Assembly (NCBI GenBank): GCA_902524595.1
Contig: CABZDS010000001.1
Coordinates: 62,001-126,000 of the forward strand
DNA from: an uncultured Pelagibacteraceae bacterium
GTDB lineage: Bacteria > Pseudomonadota > Alphaproteobacteria > Pelagibacterales > Pelagibacteraceae
DNA length: 64,000 bases
Direction: 5' to 3'
Shown: positions 55,148 to 64,000 of the stretch, piece after piece
Layout of the letters: every line of letters begins with the position of its first letter
Numbering within the stretch: the stretch's first letter is position 1
Program-made: the position numbers and the translations under genes
Notes under the pieces: generated by a model
Database searches by the model: none
What the model was told of the DNA's origin: nothing
What the model saw: the letters and a program-made list of their open reading frames with translations, nothing else

Positions 55148-56419
55148 ATGAATATACAAGAATTAAAAGAAAAAAGTTCAGAAAAACTCATTACAGAAGC
55201 TGAAAATTTAGGAATTGAAAATGCTAGCACATTAAGGAGACAGGAAATTTATTTCGCAATTCTAAAGAAACTCGCAGAAAAAGGAGAAGAAATAACTGGC
55301 GGGGGTGTTTTGCAACTGCTTCAAGATGGATTTGGATTTTTAAGAGCAAGCGAATCAAATTATTTACCAGGGGCAGATGATATATATGTTAGTCCTAACC
55401 AGATTAGAAGATTTGGTTTAAGAACTGGAGATTCTGTAGAAGGACCTATAAGAGCCCCAAAAGAGGGTGAAAGATATTTTGCTTTGTTACAAGTCAGCAA
55501 AATTAATTTCGAAGAGACTGATAAATTTAAACATAAAATAGCTTTTGATAATCTAACCCCTTTGTATCCAAACAAACAATTAGTAATGGAAGTGGAAACC
55601 AATAAAGTTGAAAAAAAAATTGATTTAACACCAAGACTAATTGATTTAGTAAGTCCAATTGGAAAAGGTCAAAGATCATTAATAATTTCACCGCCTAAAG
55701 CAGGTAAAACAATGATTTTACAAAGTATTGCGAACTCAATTACTGCTAACCACCCTGAATGCTACCTAATGGTTTTGTTAATCGATGAAAGACCAGAAGA
55801 GGTTACAGATATGCAGAGAACTGTTAAGGGCGAAGTTATAAGTTCTACTTTCGATGAACCAGCTCAAAGGCACGTAGCTGTGGCAGAAATGGTTATAGAA
55901 AAAGCTAAAAGGTTAACTGAGCACAAGAAAGATGTAGTTATATTATTAGACTCAATAACAAGACTCGGAAGAGCTTATAATGCAGTAGTTCCAAGTTCGG
56001 GAAAAGTACTGACTGGAGGTGTTGATGCAAATGCTCTACAAAGACCAAAAAGATTTTTTGGTGCTGCAAGAAATATTGAGGAAGGAGGATCATTAACAAT
56101 TATTGCAACTGCACTGATTGATACAGGCAGTCGTATGGATGAAGTTATTTTTGAAGAATTTAAAGGAACCGGAAATAGTGAAACTATACTAGATAGAAAA
56201 ATATCAGAAAAAAGAATATTCCCAGCAATAGATATTACAAAGTCAGGCACAAGAAGAGAAGAATTGATTTTTGAGAAGAATGATCTTCAAAAAATGAATG
56301 TTTTAAGAAGAATAATTGCTCCGATGGGCTCGATGGATGCAATTGAATTTATAAATTCAAAATTGAAAGTTACGAAGAATAATGCTGAATTTTTCAATTC
56401 AATGAATAAGCCTTCATAG
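55148..56419 (+). CDS. rho: Transcription termination factor Rho
   Basis: A 423-residue hexameric RNA helicase. The N-terminal RNA-binding part has [16 protein letters not shown] and [16 protein letters not shown]; the motor has the P-loop [52 protein letters not shown] and the R-loop segment [15 protein letters not shown]. Length is standard. It ends transcription of untranslated RNA; Rho-dependent ending may explain why hairpin terminators are rare in this window. Confidence 0.98.
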   Translation: MNIQELKEKSSEKLITEAENLGIENASTLRRQEIYFAILKKLAEKGEEITGGGVLQLLQDGFGFLRASESNYLPGADDIYVSPNQIRRFGLRTGDSVEGPIRAPKEGERYFALLQVSKINFEETDKFKHKIAFDNLTPLYPNKQLVMEVETNKVEKKIDLTPRLIDLVSPIGKGQRSLIISPPKAGKTMILQSIANSITANHPECYLMVLLIDERPEEVTDMQRTVKGEVISSTFDEPAQRHVAVAEMVIEKAKRLTEHKKDVVILLDSITRLGRAYNAVVPSSGKVLTGGVDANALQRPKRFFGAARNIEEGGSLTIIATALIDTGSRMDEVIFEEFKGTGNSETILDRKISEKRIFPAIDITKSGTRREELIFEKNDLQKMNVLRRIIAPMGSMDAIEFINSKLKVTKNNAEFFNSMNKPS

Positions 56420-56472
56420 AAAATATAAAAAATTATTTAGTTTGCCCTCCTTTAGTATAGCATACTTCGATT

Positions 56473-58131
56473 ATGTCAAAAATTGATAAAATTGATCAAT
56501 TAAGGAAATTATTTTTTAATAAAAAATTTGATGAAATAATAATTGAGATCGAAAAAATTAAAGATAAAAACTCATTATACCTGAACATTTTAGGAGCTGC
56601 CAGATTAAATAGGGATAACTTAGAAAAACAAGATAAAGAGAATGCTCTTTCAAATTTTGAAGAAGCTTACCTAAAAGACAACAAAACTGAAAATGGGTTA
56701 AATGCAATAATCAACTATATAAATGTTGCAACCGATTTAAACAAATTTGATAAAATTTTTCATTACATCAAATCAGCCAAGAACAATTTTGGCGAAAACG
56801 AAAGACTATTAGAAGCTATTCAACGATTTTACCAATTTCAACATAACACAATAGAAAGAAAAAAAGTTCTTGAATTAATAATTAAAAATAAAAGTAAATC
56901 TGTAAAAATATGGAGCTCATATCTTTATAATAATAATTTTTTAAGTAATTCAAAAACACAGAAAGATCACTACAATTTGGCAAAAAGATTTAACGAGGTA
57001 TTGCCTTCATTTAAATTACCTCATCTGCCAATAGATAAAAATATTAAGGAAAGAAAAATTAAAATTGGTTTTTTGTCAGCTGATTTAAATCAAAATCATT
57101 CAGTCAATTTTTTCTTAAAAGGATTACTTAAGAATTTAGATAGAAATAAATTTCAGTTAATTGCAATTGGAAACTGGAAAGAGGTAAATTTTTCAAATTT
57201 AGAGTTACGAGAAAACTTCGATGAATGGTTTTCCGTTTATAATTTACAAGATTTGGAAGCTATTAATTTAATAAGATCAAAAAAAATAGACATAATATTT
57301 GATATTATGGGTATGACGGGAGAAAATAGGCCAACACTATTTAAGAACAGAATAGCACCTATACAAATAAATTGGCTTGGATATTGCAATACATCAGGAT
57401 TAAAAAATATGGATTTTATATTTGCTGATCCACATCTTATTAAAGATAGTGAGGAAAGATATTATTCAGAAAAAGTAAAAAAACTTTCTTATATATGGAA
57501 TAGTCATTCAGGTATATCAATAGAGAGAAAGCTCATGGATTTGCCTGTTAAGCATAATGACAAATTTACCTTTGGATCATTTAATAATTTTAATAAAATA
57601 AGTGATGAAACCCTGAACTGTTGGGAAAAAATACTAAAAAGTTCAGAAAGCTATAGAATTTTTTTAAAATCCTCAGTTGAATATTCCCCAAATCACTTAT
57701 TATCAAAGCTTAAAGAGAGAGGAATTGAAAAACAAATTACTATTTTAAAAAAATCAAAAACTTTTACAGATCATCTAAAAATGTATGATCAAATTGATCT
57801 TGCTTTGGATACTTTCCCCTACAATGGTGTTACCACAACTTTCGAGGCGCTTTGGCAATCCGTTCCAGTTTTAACTTTAAGAGGAGATAATTTTTTATCA
57901 AGAAATGGATATAGCATTTTAAAAAATTTAGGTATTGAAGAACTAATCTCAAATAATTCAGATGATTATGTATCGAAAGCAATAAAATTATCAAATAATT
58001 ACAATGATCTTCAAAATATAAAAAAAAAAATTTATGAGAATTTACTTAATTCTAAATTATTTGATGTTAAATCATTCACAGAATCTTTTGAAAATGCTTT
58101 GTTAGAATGTGTTAGTGAAAAATTGCAATAG
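56473..58131 (+). CDS. OGT/SPINDLY-like glycosyltransferase with helical N-terminal domain (copy 3)
   Basis: A 552-residue protein. Residues 1-180 are helical with weak TPR character (NALSNFEEAYLKDNKTENGL). The GT41-like domain spans about 195-545: IKIGFLSADLNQNHSVNFFL, APIQINWLGYCNTSGLKNMD, TFGSFNNFNKISDETLN and LDTFPYNGVTTTFEALWQSV, where NGVTTT replaces the usual NAHTTT of the donor site. Sugar donor and acceptor are unknown. It is related to the two other OGT-like proteins in the window but is not a close copy. Confidence 0.85.
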   Translation: MSKIDKIDQLRKLFFNKKFDEIIIEIEKIKDKNSLYLNILGAARLNRDNLEKQDKENALSNFEEAYLKDNKTENGLNAIINYINVATDLNKFDKIFHYIKSAKNNFGENERLLEAIQRFYQFQHNTIERKKVLELIIKNKSKSVKIWSSYLYNNNFLSNSKTQKDHYNLAKRFNEVLPSFKLPHLPIDKNIKERKIKIGFLSADLNQNHSVNFFLKGLLKNLDRNKFQLIAIGNWKEVNFSNLELRENFDEWFSVYNLQDLEAINLIRSKKIDIIFDIMGMTGENRPTLFKNRIAPIQINWLGYCNTSGLKNMDFIFADPHLIKDSEERYYSEKVKKLSYIWNSHSGISIERKLMDLPVKHNDKFTFGSFNNFNKISDETLNCWEKILKSSESYRIFLKSSVEYSPNHLLSKLKERGIEKQITILKKSKTFTDHLKMYDQIDLALDTFPYNGVTTTFEALWQSVPVLTLRGDNFLSRNGYSILKNLGIEELISNNSDDYVSKAIKLSNNYNDLQNIKKKIYENLLNSKLFDVKSFTESFENALLECVSEKLQ

Positions 58132-58152
58132 AACATTTTCTTATAAATTTAA

Positions 58153-58992
58153 TCATAAATAATTTAATTCCTTCATTTCATTATAAAATGATTTTTCTAT
58201 TTCTTTTATTGTCTTTAGCTTTAGTAATTTTTTATAATTATTATCTTTTCCTAAATTAAAAAATTTTTTTTTAACCCCTTCTTTCTTTGAATAAACGCCC
58301 TCCATAAATCCGTCACTTTCTTCCTTCTTTTTAAGTAAATTAAAATTTGTAGTTTGAATTGATTTTTTTAATTTTTCGAAATCTATAACTTCATTATTTT
58401 TTAATAATTTGTTTGTAAATTGAATAATTTTTGTAAATGTATTTTCGGTGTCATCTTGCAAATCTTCGTATTTTATTAAAATTTTATCTATATTTTTTGC
58501 CATCTTCCAAGATTTATAATTATTAGACCATGAGCTAATAAATGAATAATTTGAAAAGTCATCATGGTCATTTTCGTCTCTTAAATTTCTGTATATGCTT
58601 TTAATCATATTTAGTGCACCATTCTCATCTAATGAATAATGATTCATCAAGGATGTAAGAACGTTTCTAGGATCTCTTACAATGTTAATTGCTCCCAAAG
58701 TATATTCTGGAGTTGTAAAATTTTTTCCTTTATATGCTCCATAAACATTGTGAGTTTTTAAAAACAACATTTTTTTTTTATCCTTGATTATTTTTTGAGG
58801 CAAAAGCCAGTTCTCTGCTGCCTCTTCTAGTGTATTTAATTTTCTCCCAAAAAATTCTCTAGTGGGAAATTGTTTAACATGTTTCAATAGCTCAAATTCA
58901 AAGTTCCCGTTAGAAGAATAATAATAAGCTGACAAAAAAGATCTTACCCATGTATTTCCACATTTAGGATAAGAAGCGATCCAAACAATCAT
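58153..58992 (-). CDS. Sulfotransferase family protein
   Basis: A 279-residue protein started at the ATG 58992, because WIASYPKCGNTWVRSFL directly after it is the PAPS 5'-phosphosulfate loop. A second motif, NIVRDPRNVLTSLMNHY, is the 3'-phosphate binding segment (RDPR). The upstream extension to 59184 overlaps the mnmE start and is discarded. Cytosolic-type sulfotransferases move sulfate from PAPS to sugars, lipids or other hydroxyl or amine acceptors; the acceptor is unknown. It diverges from mnmE over 46 bases. Confidence 0.88.
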   Translation of the reverse strand: MIVWIASYPKCGNTWVRSFLSAYYYSSNGNFEFELLKHVKQFPTREFFGRKLNTLEEAAENWLLPQKIIKDKKKMLFLKTHNVYGAYKGKNFTTPEYTLGAINIVRDPRNVLTSLMNHYSLDENGALNMIKSIYRNLRDENDHDDFSNYSFISSWSNNYKSWKMAKNIDKILIKYEDLQDDTENTFTKIIQFTNKLLKNNEVIDFEKLKKSIQTTNFNLLKKKEESDGFMEGVYSKKEGVKKKFFNLGKDNNYKKLLKLKTIKEIEKSFYNEMKELNYL

Positions 58993-59038
58993 AGAAAAAT
59001 TTATATATTTAAATTCAATACTAGCTATAATTGTTCTA

Positions 59039-60370
59039 ATGACAATATTTGCTCTATCTTCAGGTCCGGGATTAGCTGGTATTTCAGTAATTAGAGTTTC
59101 TGGTCCAAATACAAGAAAAGTTATATCAGAATTAACTAAAAAACAGTTACCAGAACCTAGAGTGGCGACAAGAAGAAAATTCAATAAAATTGAGGATAAT
59201 GAGCTTATAGATGAGGGTATTTTAATATGGTTTCCAGGGCCTAGTAGCTACACCGGTGAGGATATGGCGGAATTTCACGTTCATGGCAGTAAAGCGGTGG
59301 TAGATGCAATACATTCGACAATTTCAAAAGTTGATGGTTGCAGATTAGCTGAACCAGGAGAATTTACAAAGATTGCATTTCAAAATGGTAAAATAAATTT
59401 ATTAAAGGCAGAGAGTATTTCTGACTTAATATCCTCAGAAACTGAGATTCAAAGGAAGCAAGCAATGAAGATTATGACCGGAAAAAGCTCAGATAAATTC
59501 AATTCTTTAAGAGAGAGATTATTGAAAATATTATCAAACATAGAAGCTAAGATTGATTTTCCCGAAGACGATTTACCTAGCAATATTTTAAAAAATATAA
59601 ACTTAGAAACTAAAAACATTAAACAAGAAATACAAAAAATACTAAATGATCAAAAAGTTGGAGAAAGAATTAGAGAAGGTTTTAAAATCGCAATTGTTGG
59701 CCCTGCAAATGCTGGTAAATCTTCTTTGTTAAATTATTTATCCCAAAGAGATGTAGCTATTGTTTCAGAAATAGCAGGAACGACAAGGGACGTGATAGAA
59801 GCACATTTAAATTTAGATGGTTTACCTGTTGTTTTATCTGACACGGCTGGAATAAGAGAATCGAAAGATGAGATAGAAAGAAAAGGAATAAAATTAGCAC
59901 TAGAGAAGGCTGAAAACGCTGACTTAAATCTAATTGTGATTGAGCCCAAAAGTATTGATTTTACTGAATTTTTAAGCAATTTTGGATCAAAAAAATCAAT
60001 TTTAGTTATCAATAAAATAGATCTTGGTTTTGATCATAATTACAATGAAATTGAAAAATATGAATCAGTTAAAATCTCAATAAAACAAGAAAAAAATTTG
60101 GACAAACTTATTAATCTGATAAAAAAAAATCTAACAAATAAGTTTATTTCCCAGGAAGATGTTTTTATTACAAGACAAAGACATAGAACAAATCTTGAAA
60201 AATGCGTCGAGCATCTAAGCAATTTCGAAAAAAAAAATTCAATTGAAGATTTTGACAAAGCCGCTGAAGACTTAAGATTAGCCACAAGAGCCTTGGGCAT
60301 GATTGTAGGGAATGTTGATGTTGAAGAAATATTAGGATCGATTTTTAGTGATTTTTGTATAGGCAAATAA
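59039..60370 (+). CDS. mnmE: tRNA modification GTPase MnmE
   Basis: A 443-residue GTPase that, with MnmG, installs cmnm5 groups on wobble uridine. It begins TIFALSSGPGLAGISVIR and has FHVHGSKAVVD, the G-domain P-loop IVGPANAGKSSLLN (about 219-232), AGTTRDVIEA and DTAGIRES (G2 and G3), VINKIDLG (G4), and the C-terminal CIGK, whose Cys is conserved in the family. Its partner mnmG follows 76 bases later. Confidence 0.96.
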   Translation: MTIFALSSGPGLAGISVIRVSGPNTRKVISELTKKQLPEPRVATRRKFNKIEDNELIDEGILIWFPGPSSYTGEDMAEFHVHGSKAVVDAIHSTISKVDGCRLAEPGEFTKIAFQNGKINLLKAESISDLISSETEIQRKQAMKIMTGKSSDKFNSLRERLLKILSNIEAKIDFPEDDLPSNILKNINLETKNIKQEIQKILNDQKVGERIREGFKIAIVGPANAGKSSLLNYLSQRDVAIVSEIAGTTRDVIEAHLNLDGLPVVLSDTAGIRESKDEIERKGIKLALEKAENADLNLIVIEPKSIDFTEFLSNFGSKKSILVINKIDLGFDHNYNEIEKYESVKISIKQEKNLDKLINLIKKNLTNKFISQEDVFITRQRHRTNLEKCVEHLSNFEKKNSIEDFDKAAEDLRLATRALGMIVGNVDVEEILGSIFSDFCIGK

Positions 60371-60446
60371 TCCTTGGAATATAAAGCTTTTTAAACAAAT
60401 TTTAGTGTTTTCTTGTAAATTTCAAGATCGATAATAAATTACATTT

Positions 60447-62318
60447 ATGAAAAATGAATTAAATTTCGATGTAGTAGTAATAGGTGGTGGCCATGCAGGT
60501 TGTGAGGCTGCAGCTGCTTCGGCAAGATTAGGTGTTAACACTGCATTATTCACACATAGATTTGATACCATAGGAGAGATGTCTTGCAATCCAGCAATTG
60601 GAGGATTAGGCAAAGGACATCTAGTTAGAGAAATAGATGCATTAGATGGCGTTATGGGACAGGTTGCAGATAAATCAGGTATTCAATTTAGATTACTAAA
60701 TAGAAGTAGAGGTCCAGCAGTAAGAGGACCTAGAACACAAAGTGATAGATCATTATACAAAAAGTATATGCAAGAAAAACTTGTAAACTACTGTAATTTA
60801 AGCATTTTTTCTGATCCTGTAATAATGTTTGAATTTAAAAATAATGATATAATTGGTTTTAAAACACAATCAGGCAAAGTGATTAAATCATCTAAGTTAA
60901 TTTTAACAACAGGCACATTTTTAAACGGCTTGATTCATATTGGTGAGGAAAAAACACCTGCTGGAAGATTTAATGAGAAACCTTCTACAGGTTTAAGTGA
61001 ACAATTAAAAAAATATAATTTTAAAATAGGCAGACTAAAAACTGGAACTCCCCCTAGGCTTGATGCACGTACAATAAATTTTGAAAATTTAGAGGAACAG
61101 TATGCAGATGAGGTTCCATACTTTTTTTCTTTTCTTACAAAAAAAAATCAAAACAAACAAATTTCATGTCGAATGACATATACAAATGAAGCAGTGCATA
61201 AAATTATTTCTAAAAATCTAAAACGCAGTGCAATGTATTCTGGACACATAAAAGGAGTGGGACCAAGATATTGTCCATCAATAGAAGATAAAGTAAAAAA
61301 ATTTGCAGATAAGCAGAGGCATCAAATTTTTTTAGAGCCTGAGGGATTAAACGATCATACAATATACCCAAATGGAATATCGACGTCATTACCAGAGGCT
61401 ATACAAAAAGAAATATGTAGTAAAATCAATGGTTTAGAGAATGTAAAAATTTTGAGACCAGGATATGCTATTGAATATGATTTTGTTGATCCAAGGGAGC
61501 TTTTTTTAACTTTAGAAACAAAAAAAATAAAAAATCTCTACCTAGCAGGTCAGATTAATGGAACTACAGGGTATGAAGAGGCAGCAGCACAGGGATTAAT
61601 AGCTGGGACAAATGCAGCCCTAGCTTTTAAACAAAATGAACCATTTATTTTAGATCGGTCTGAAGCTTACATTGGAGTTATGATAGATGATCTGGTAACC
61701 AAAGGTGTTGCTGAGCCATATAGAATGTTTACATCAAGAGCAGAGTACAGACTATCGCTCAGGTCAGACAATGCAGACGTAAGATTGACACAAAAAGGTA
61801 TAAACATAGGATTAGTTTTGAGCGAAAGAGAGAGAATTTATAAAGACAAATATAATCAATTATCAAAAATACACTCTAAAATGAATAAATTAATGATTAC
61901 ACCATCAAAAATTTCTAAATTTGGTGTAAATATTGCAAAAGACGGTGTAAGTAGATCAGCAAACCAAATATTAGGACAAAAGTCAGTAAATATGAGCAAA
62001 ATTAGGGAAATTTGGCCAGAAATTAAATATATTTCACGTGAAATTGATGAACAACTGGAAATCAACTCACATTATAAGGGTTATTTAAAGAAACAAAAAG
62101 CTGATATATTAGCGTTTAAAAGAGATGAAAATTTATTAATACCTGAAAATCTGAATTATGACAGTTTTTCAGGACTATCAAATGAGGTAAAATCAAAATT
62201 TAAGAAAATAAAGCCTAAAACAATGGGGCAGGCATTGCGAATTGACGGTATCACACCGGCAGCAGTGTATATTTTGTTGTCTCACCTCAAAAGAAAGTCT
62301 ATTAAGCATATAGCTTGA
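60447..62318 (+). CDS. mnmG: tRNA uridine-5-carboxymethylaminomethyl modification enzyme MnmG
   Basis: A 623-residue FAD enzyme, partner of MnmE. The FAD loop is [13 protein letters not shown] (10-22), followed by [24 protein letters not shown] (split [14 protein letters not shown]) and [12 protein letters not shown]; the C-terminal part has [27 protein letters not shown] and [13 protein letters not shown]. Length is standard. A degenerate parS-like site lies inside it at 62030-62045. Its TGA stop overlaps the rsmG TTG start (TTGA). Confidence 0.97.
   Translation: MKNELNFDVVVIGGGHAGCEAAAASARLGVNTALFTHRFDTIGEMSCNPAIGGLGKGHLVREIDALDGVMGQVADKSGIQFRLLNRSRGPAVRGPRTQSDRSLYKKYMQEKLVNYCNLSIFSDPVIMFEFKNNDIIGFKTQSGKVIKSSKLILTTGTFLNGLIHIGEEKTPAGRFNEKPSTGLSEQLKKYNFKIGRLKTGTPPRLDARTINFENLEEQYADEVPYFFSFLTKKNQNKQISCRMTYTNEAVHKIISKNLKRSAMYSGHIKGVGPRYCPSIEDKVKKFADKQRHQIFLEPEGLNDHTIYPNGISTSLPEAIQKEICSKINGLENVKILRPGYAIEYDFVDPRELFLTLETKKIKNLYLAGQINGTTGYEEAAAQGLIAGTNAALAFKQNEPFILDRSEAYIGVMIDDLVTKGVAEPYRMFTSRAEYRLSLRSDNADVRLTQKGINIGLVLSERERIYKDKYNQLSKIHSKMNKLMITPSKISKFGVNIAKDGVSRSANQILGQKSVNMSKIREIWPEIKYISREIDEQLEINSHYKGYLKKQKADILAFKRDENLLIPENLNYDSFSGLSNEVKSKFKKIKPKTMGQALRIDGITPAAVYILLSHLKRKSIKHIA
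62030..62045. promoter_or_regulatory. Degenerate parS-like site inside mnmG
   Basis: TATTTCACGTGAAATT has the full 12-base palindromic core TTTCACGTGAAA (62032-62043) of the ParB site, with three mismatches to the 16-base consensus in the outer positions. It lies 332 bases upstream of the perfect site in rsmG. Confidence 0.6.
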
Positions 62319-62959
62319 TTGATTCGGATATTTATAAATTAGATAAAATTACTGACTTAAATGTTTCACGTGAAACATTAAAAGAACTTGAAGATTATTC
62401 AAGAGCTGTAATTTTAAAAAATAAAGATATTAATTTAATTAGTAAATCAACGGAAAAATCAATAAAACACAGACATATAGAAGATAGTGCACAAACCATT
62501 GAATTTATTGATAAAAATGATATCAAAATATGCACTGATATAGGCTCTGGTGCTGGATTGCCTGGCATAGTTTTAGGTATTTTAATGAAACCAAAAAAGT
62601 CAGTATTTAAAGTAGTTTTTTACGAGAAAAGTCATCACAAAAGTATTTTCATAAGAGATATGACAAAAAAATTTAATTTAGACTCAGAAATTCGGCAAAA
62701 AAATATTTTTAACGAAAAAAATTTAAATACTGATGTCATTATTTCCCGCGCATTTAAACCTTTGCCAATAATTTTTCAAATTGCTCAAAATAATTTTAAA
62801 AATTTTAAATATATAATTTTATTTTTAGGGAAGAGCGGCAAAAAAATTTTAGATGATGCACATAAATCTTGGACATTTGATTACGAAGAAAAAAAAAGTT
62901 CGACTAATCAAGAGTCGATTATTGTAAAAATTTCAAATTTAAGAAAAAAAAATGTATAG
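62315..62959 (+). CDS. rsmG: 16S rRNA (guanine527-N7)-methyltransferase RsmG
   Basis: A 214-residue SAM enzyme methylating G527 of 16S rRNA. It has [14 protein letters not shown] near the start, [19 protein letters not shown], the SAM loop [14 protein letters not shown] (75-88) and [10 protein letters not shown]. The start codon is TTG at 62315, overlapping the mnmG stop, as no ATG lies before the conserved region. The NVSRET residues are coded by a perfect parS site, the well-known location of this site in rsmG/gidB. Sixty-plus bases separate it from parA. Confidence 0.93.
   Translation: MIDSDIYKLDKITDLNVSRETLKELEDYSRAVILKNKDINLISKSTEKSIKHRHIEDSAQTIEFIDKNDIKICTDIGSGAGLPGIVLGILMKPKKSVFKVVFYEKSHHKSIFIRDMTKKFNLDSEIRQKNIFNEKNLNTDVIISRAFKPLPIIFQIAQNNFKNFKYIILFLGKSGKKILDDAHKSWTFDYEEKKSSTNQESIIVKISNLRKKNV
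62362..62377. promoter_or_regulatory. parS centromere site (perfect 16-base consensus)
   Basis: TGTTTCACGTGAAACA is a perfect palindrome identical to the classic ParB-binding parS consensus. It lies inside the rsmG coding region, with parA starting 656 bases downstream and parB right after. ParB loaded here would move the origin region with ParA. Confidence 0.96.
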
Positions 62960-63033
62960 AATAAATTTCTTCGGTATGAAAATTTTATTTCAGTCTAAAA
63001 AATTTTTAGAATATAAAAATTTAATAAAAAAAA

Positions 63034-63834
63034 ATGGATAATAAAATTATTTCAGTTATAAATCAGAAGGGAGGAGTAGGAAAGACCACTACTGTAATCA
63101 ATCTAGCAGCAGGAATATCGATGAAAGGAAAAAGAGTTTTAGTAATCGATCTTGATCCTCAAGGCAATGCAACAACAGGTCTTGGATTATCAAATACGAC
63201 CAATTCTGATATAACAATTTATAGTGTACTAAATGGAAATAAGAAAATTTCTGAGGTTATTCAATCGACTAACTTTGCAAACCTCAATTTAATTACCTCG
63301 AACGTTGATTTGTCTGGTCTTGAGGTTGAAACAGCAGGAGATAGCCGCAGGGCATTTAAATTAAAGGATGAATTAGGCTCTATTTTAAACGATTCTAGAG
63401 CATCATATGATTACATTCTAATTGATTGTCCCCCATCACTCAGCTTACTAACAATTATGGCATTGGTAGCTTCAGATGCACTAGTTGTGCCTCTTCAAAC
63501 AGAATTTTTTGCCTTGGAGGGACTTACACAACTCATGAAAACGATTGAGAGAATAAAATCTAATTTAAACCCTTCCTTAGAGATAAGAGGTATCCTTCTG
63601 ACCATGTTTGATAAAAGAAATAAGCTTTCAGGACAAGTTGAATTGGAAGCAAGAAACTATTTTAAAGATAAAGTTTACCCAACTGCTGTTCCAAGGAATG
63701 TTAGATTATCAGAAGCACCGTCACATGGGATCCCAGTTTTATTATATGATAAGATATGTTCAGGTAGTAAAGCTTATTTTAAATTTACAGAGGAATTTTT
63801 AGAACAAGACAAAAAAGTGGATAGTGCAGCATGA
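63034..63834 (+). CDS. parA: Chromosome partitioning ATPase ParA
   Basis: A 266-residue ParA/Soj ATPase. The deviant Walker A is INQKGGVGKTTTVIN (9-23), followed by VLVIDLDPQGNATTGLG, DYILIDCPPSLSLL and VPLQTEFFALEGL. It forms a gradient over the nucleoid and moves the ParB-parS complex. Its TGA stop overlaps the parB start (ATGA). Confidence 0.98.
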   Translation: MDNKIISVINQKGGVGKTTTVINLAAGISMKGKRVLVIDLDPQGNATTGLGLSNTTNSDITIYSVLNGNKKISEVIQSTNFANLNLITSNVDLSGLEVETAGDSRRAFKLKDELGSILNDSRASYDYILIDCPPSLSLLTIMALVASDALVVPLQTEFFALEGLTQLMKTIERIKSNLNPSLEIRGILLTMFDKRNKLSGQVELEARNYFKDKVYPTAVPRNVRLSEAPSHGIPVLLYDKICSGSKAYFKFTEEFLEQDKKVDSAA

Positions 63835-64000
63835 TAAATCCTTTTAAAAGTAAGAAGGGCTTAGGGAGAGGGCTTTCATCATTAATAGGAGATGGTGATA
63901 TTAAAACCTCCAATGACAAAATTTCTATAAGTTCAATTATTCCAAATAAAAATCAACCAAGAAAAATCTTCGAGAAAAATGCATTAGAGGAGTTAAAAAA
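63831..64000 (+). CDS. parB: Chromosome partitioning protein ParB, N-terminal fragment
   Basis: Starts with ATG overlapping the parA stop and runs off the window after 56 full codons. The visible part has KKGLGRGLSSLIGDGD, the N-terminal ParA-interacting motif (GLGRGLSSL), and ISSIIPNKNQPRKIF, the start of the ParB CTPase/nuclease-like domain (PNxxQPR). The helix-turn-helix and dimer domains are beyond the edge. It binds the parS sites at 62.0-62.4 kb. Confidence 0.95.
   Translation, partial: MINPFKSKKGLGRGLSSLIGDGDIKTSNDKISISSIIPNKNQPRKIFEKNALEELK

Noticed and set aside
58993..59184. Longer N-terminus for the sulfotransferase
   Set aside because: It would run antisense through the mnmE start and precede the PAPS-binding loop with non-family sequence; the ATG at 58992 gives the usual family start.
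62994..63010. TCTAAAAAATTTTTAGA palindrome before parA as a terminator or operator
   Set aside because: It is pure A/T with only a one-base centre, so it cannot form a stable hairpin, and such palindromes are expected by chance in this AT-rich DNA.
1..64000. CRISPR arrays, insertion sequences, prophage genes and long direct repeats
   Set aside because: No regularly spaced repeats, transposase, integrase or phage structural genes were seen on reading; a k-mer repeat search would be needed to exclude short ones.

Overview
The window is a very AT-rich, densely packed bacterial chromosome segment with short intergenic gaps, many 1-8 base gene overlaps and almost no mobile DNA. The protein set and gene order point to an alphaproteobacterium of the SAR11 clade (Pelagibacterales). 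Supporting signs are the low GC, streamlined genes, the hisB-H-A-F-E, hslVU, maf-aroE-coaE-dnaQ-secB and mnmE-mnmG-rsmG-parA-parB blocks, and hemE next to an apparent replication origin. The species assignment is inference; no rRNA gene is present.

Layout. 1-6.6 kb: the end of an aldo/keto reductase, an IalB-like periplasmic protein, argG, then light-associated genes (a FAD-domain photolyase-like protein, a Cys-rich DUF2256 protein, a photolyase/cryptochrome-related protein), an SDR and a secreted sugar dehydrogenase-like protein. 6.6-11.4 kb: an MBL hydrolase and a tesA / ybbA-ybbP-like divergon whose two start codons overlap. 11.5-20.2 kb: two TPR/OGT-like glycosyltransferases flanking folD, yggT, mscS, hemD, hemC and tsaD. 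20.2-24.6 kb: an accessory-looking island with a MORN protein, an SGNH-like exported protein, a ferritin-like di-iron protein, a NodU/CmcH carbamoyltransferase and a tiny DUF5989-like membrane protein. 24.6-30.3 kb: EVE protein, acetyl-CoA synthetase, an unknown protein, and a two-subunit sodium/solute symporter closed by a GC-rich terminator; this looks like an acetate or organic-acid uptake and activation module. 30.3-39.1 kb: rpe, heparinase-like, purH, a pterin dehydratase, tRNA-Gly, a Lon-N protein, a UbiH-type monooxygenase, ftsK and lolA. 39.1-43.8 kb: GNAT, HIT and a leftward histidine operon with an FkbM methyltransferase inserted between hisH and hisA. 43.9-51.8 kb: hslVU, Smr, Tim44-like, fxsA, secB, then leftward dnaQ, coaE, an SDR, aroE, maf and ppsR.

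The 280-base non-coding gap at 51837-52116 is the likely chromosomal origin. It has a perfect DnaA box and two near matches, is AT-rich, and transcription diverges from it (ppsR leftward, hemE rightward). To its right lie hemE-hemH-hemG, rho, a third OGT-like protein, a sulfotransferase, mnmE, mnmG, rsmG, parA and the start of parB. A perfect 16-base parS site lies inside rsmG and a weaker copy inside mnmG, so the segregation centromere sits about 10 kb from the proposed origin.

The best candidate for a poorly described system is the 21.1-24.6 kb group (SGNH-like, ferritin-like, carbamoyltransferase, DUF5989-like). Its members are tightly packed and look like a small cell-surface or metabolite carbamoylation module. 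No CRISPR array, insertion sequence or prophage was seen, and there is no gene-free stretch over 300 bases.
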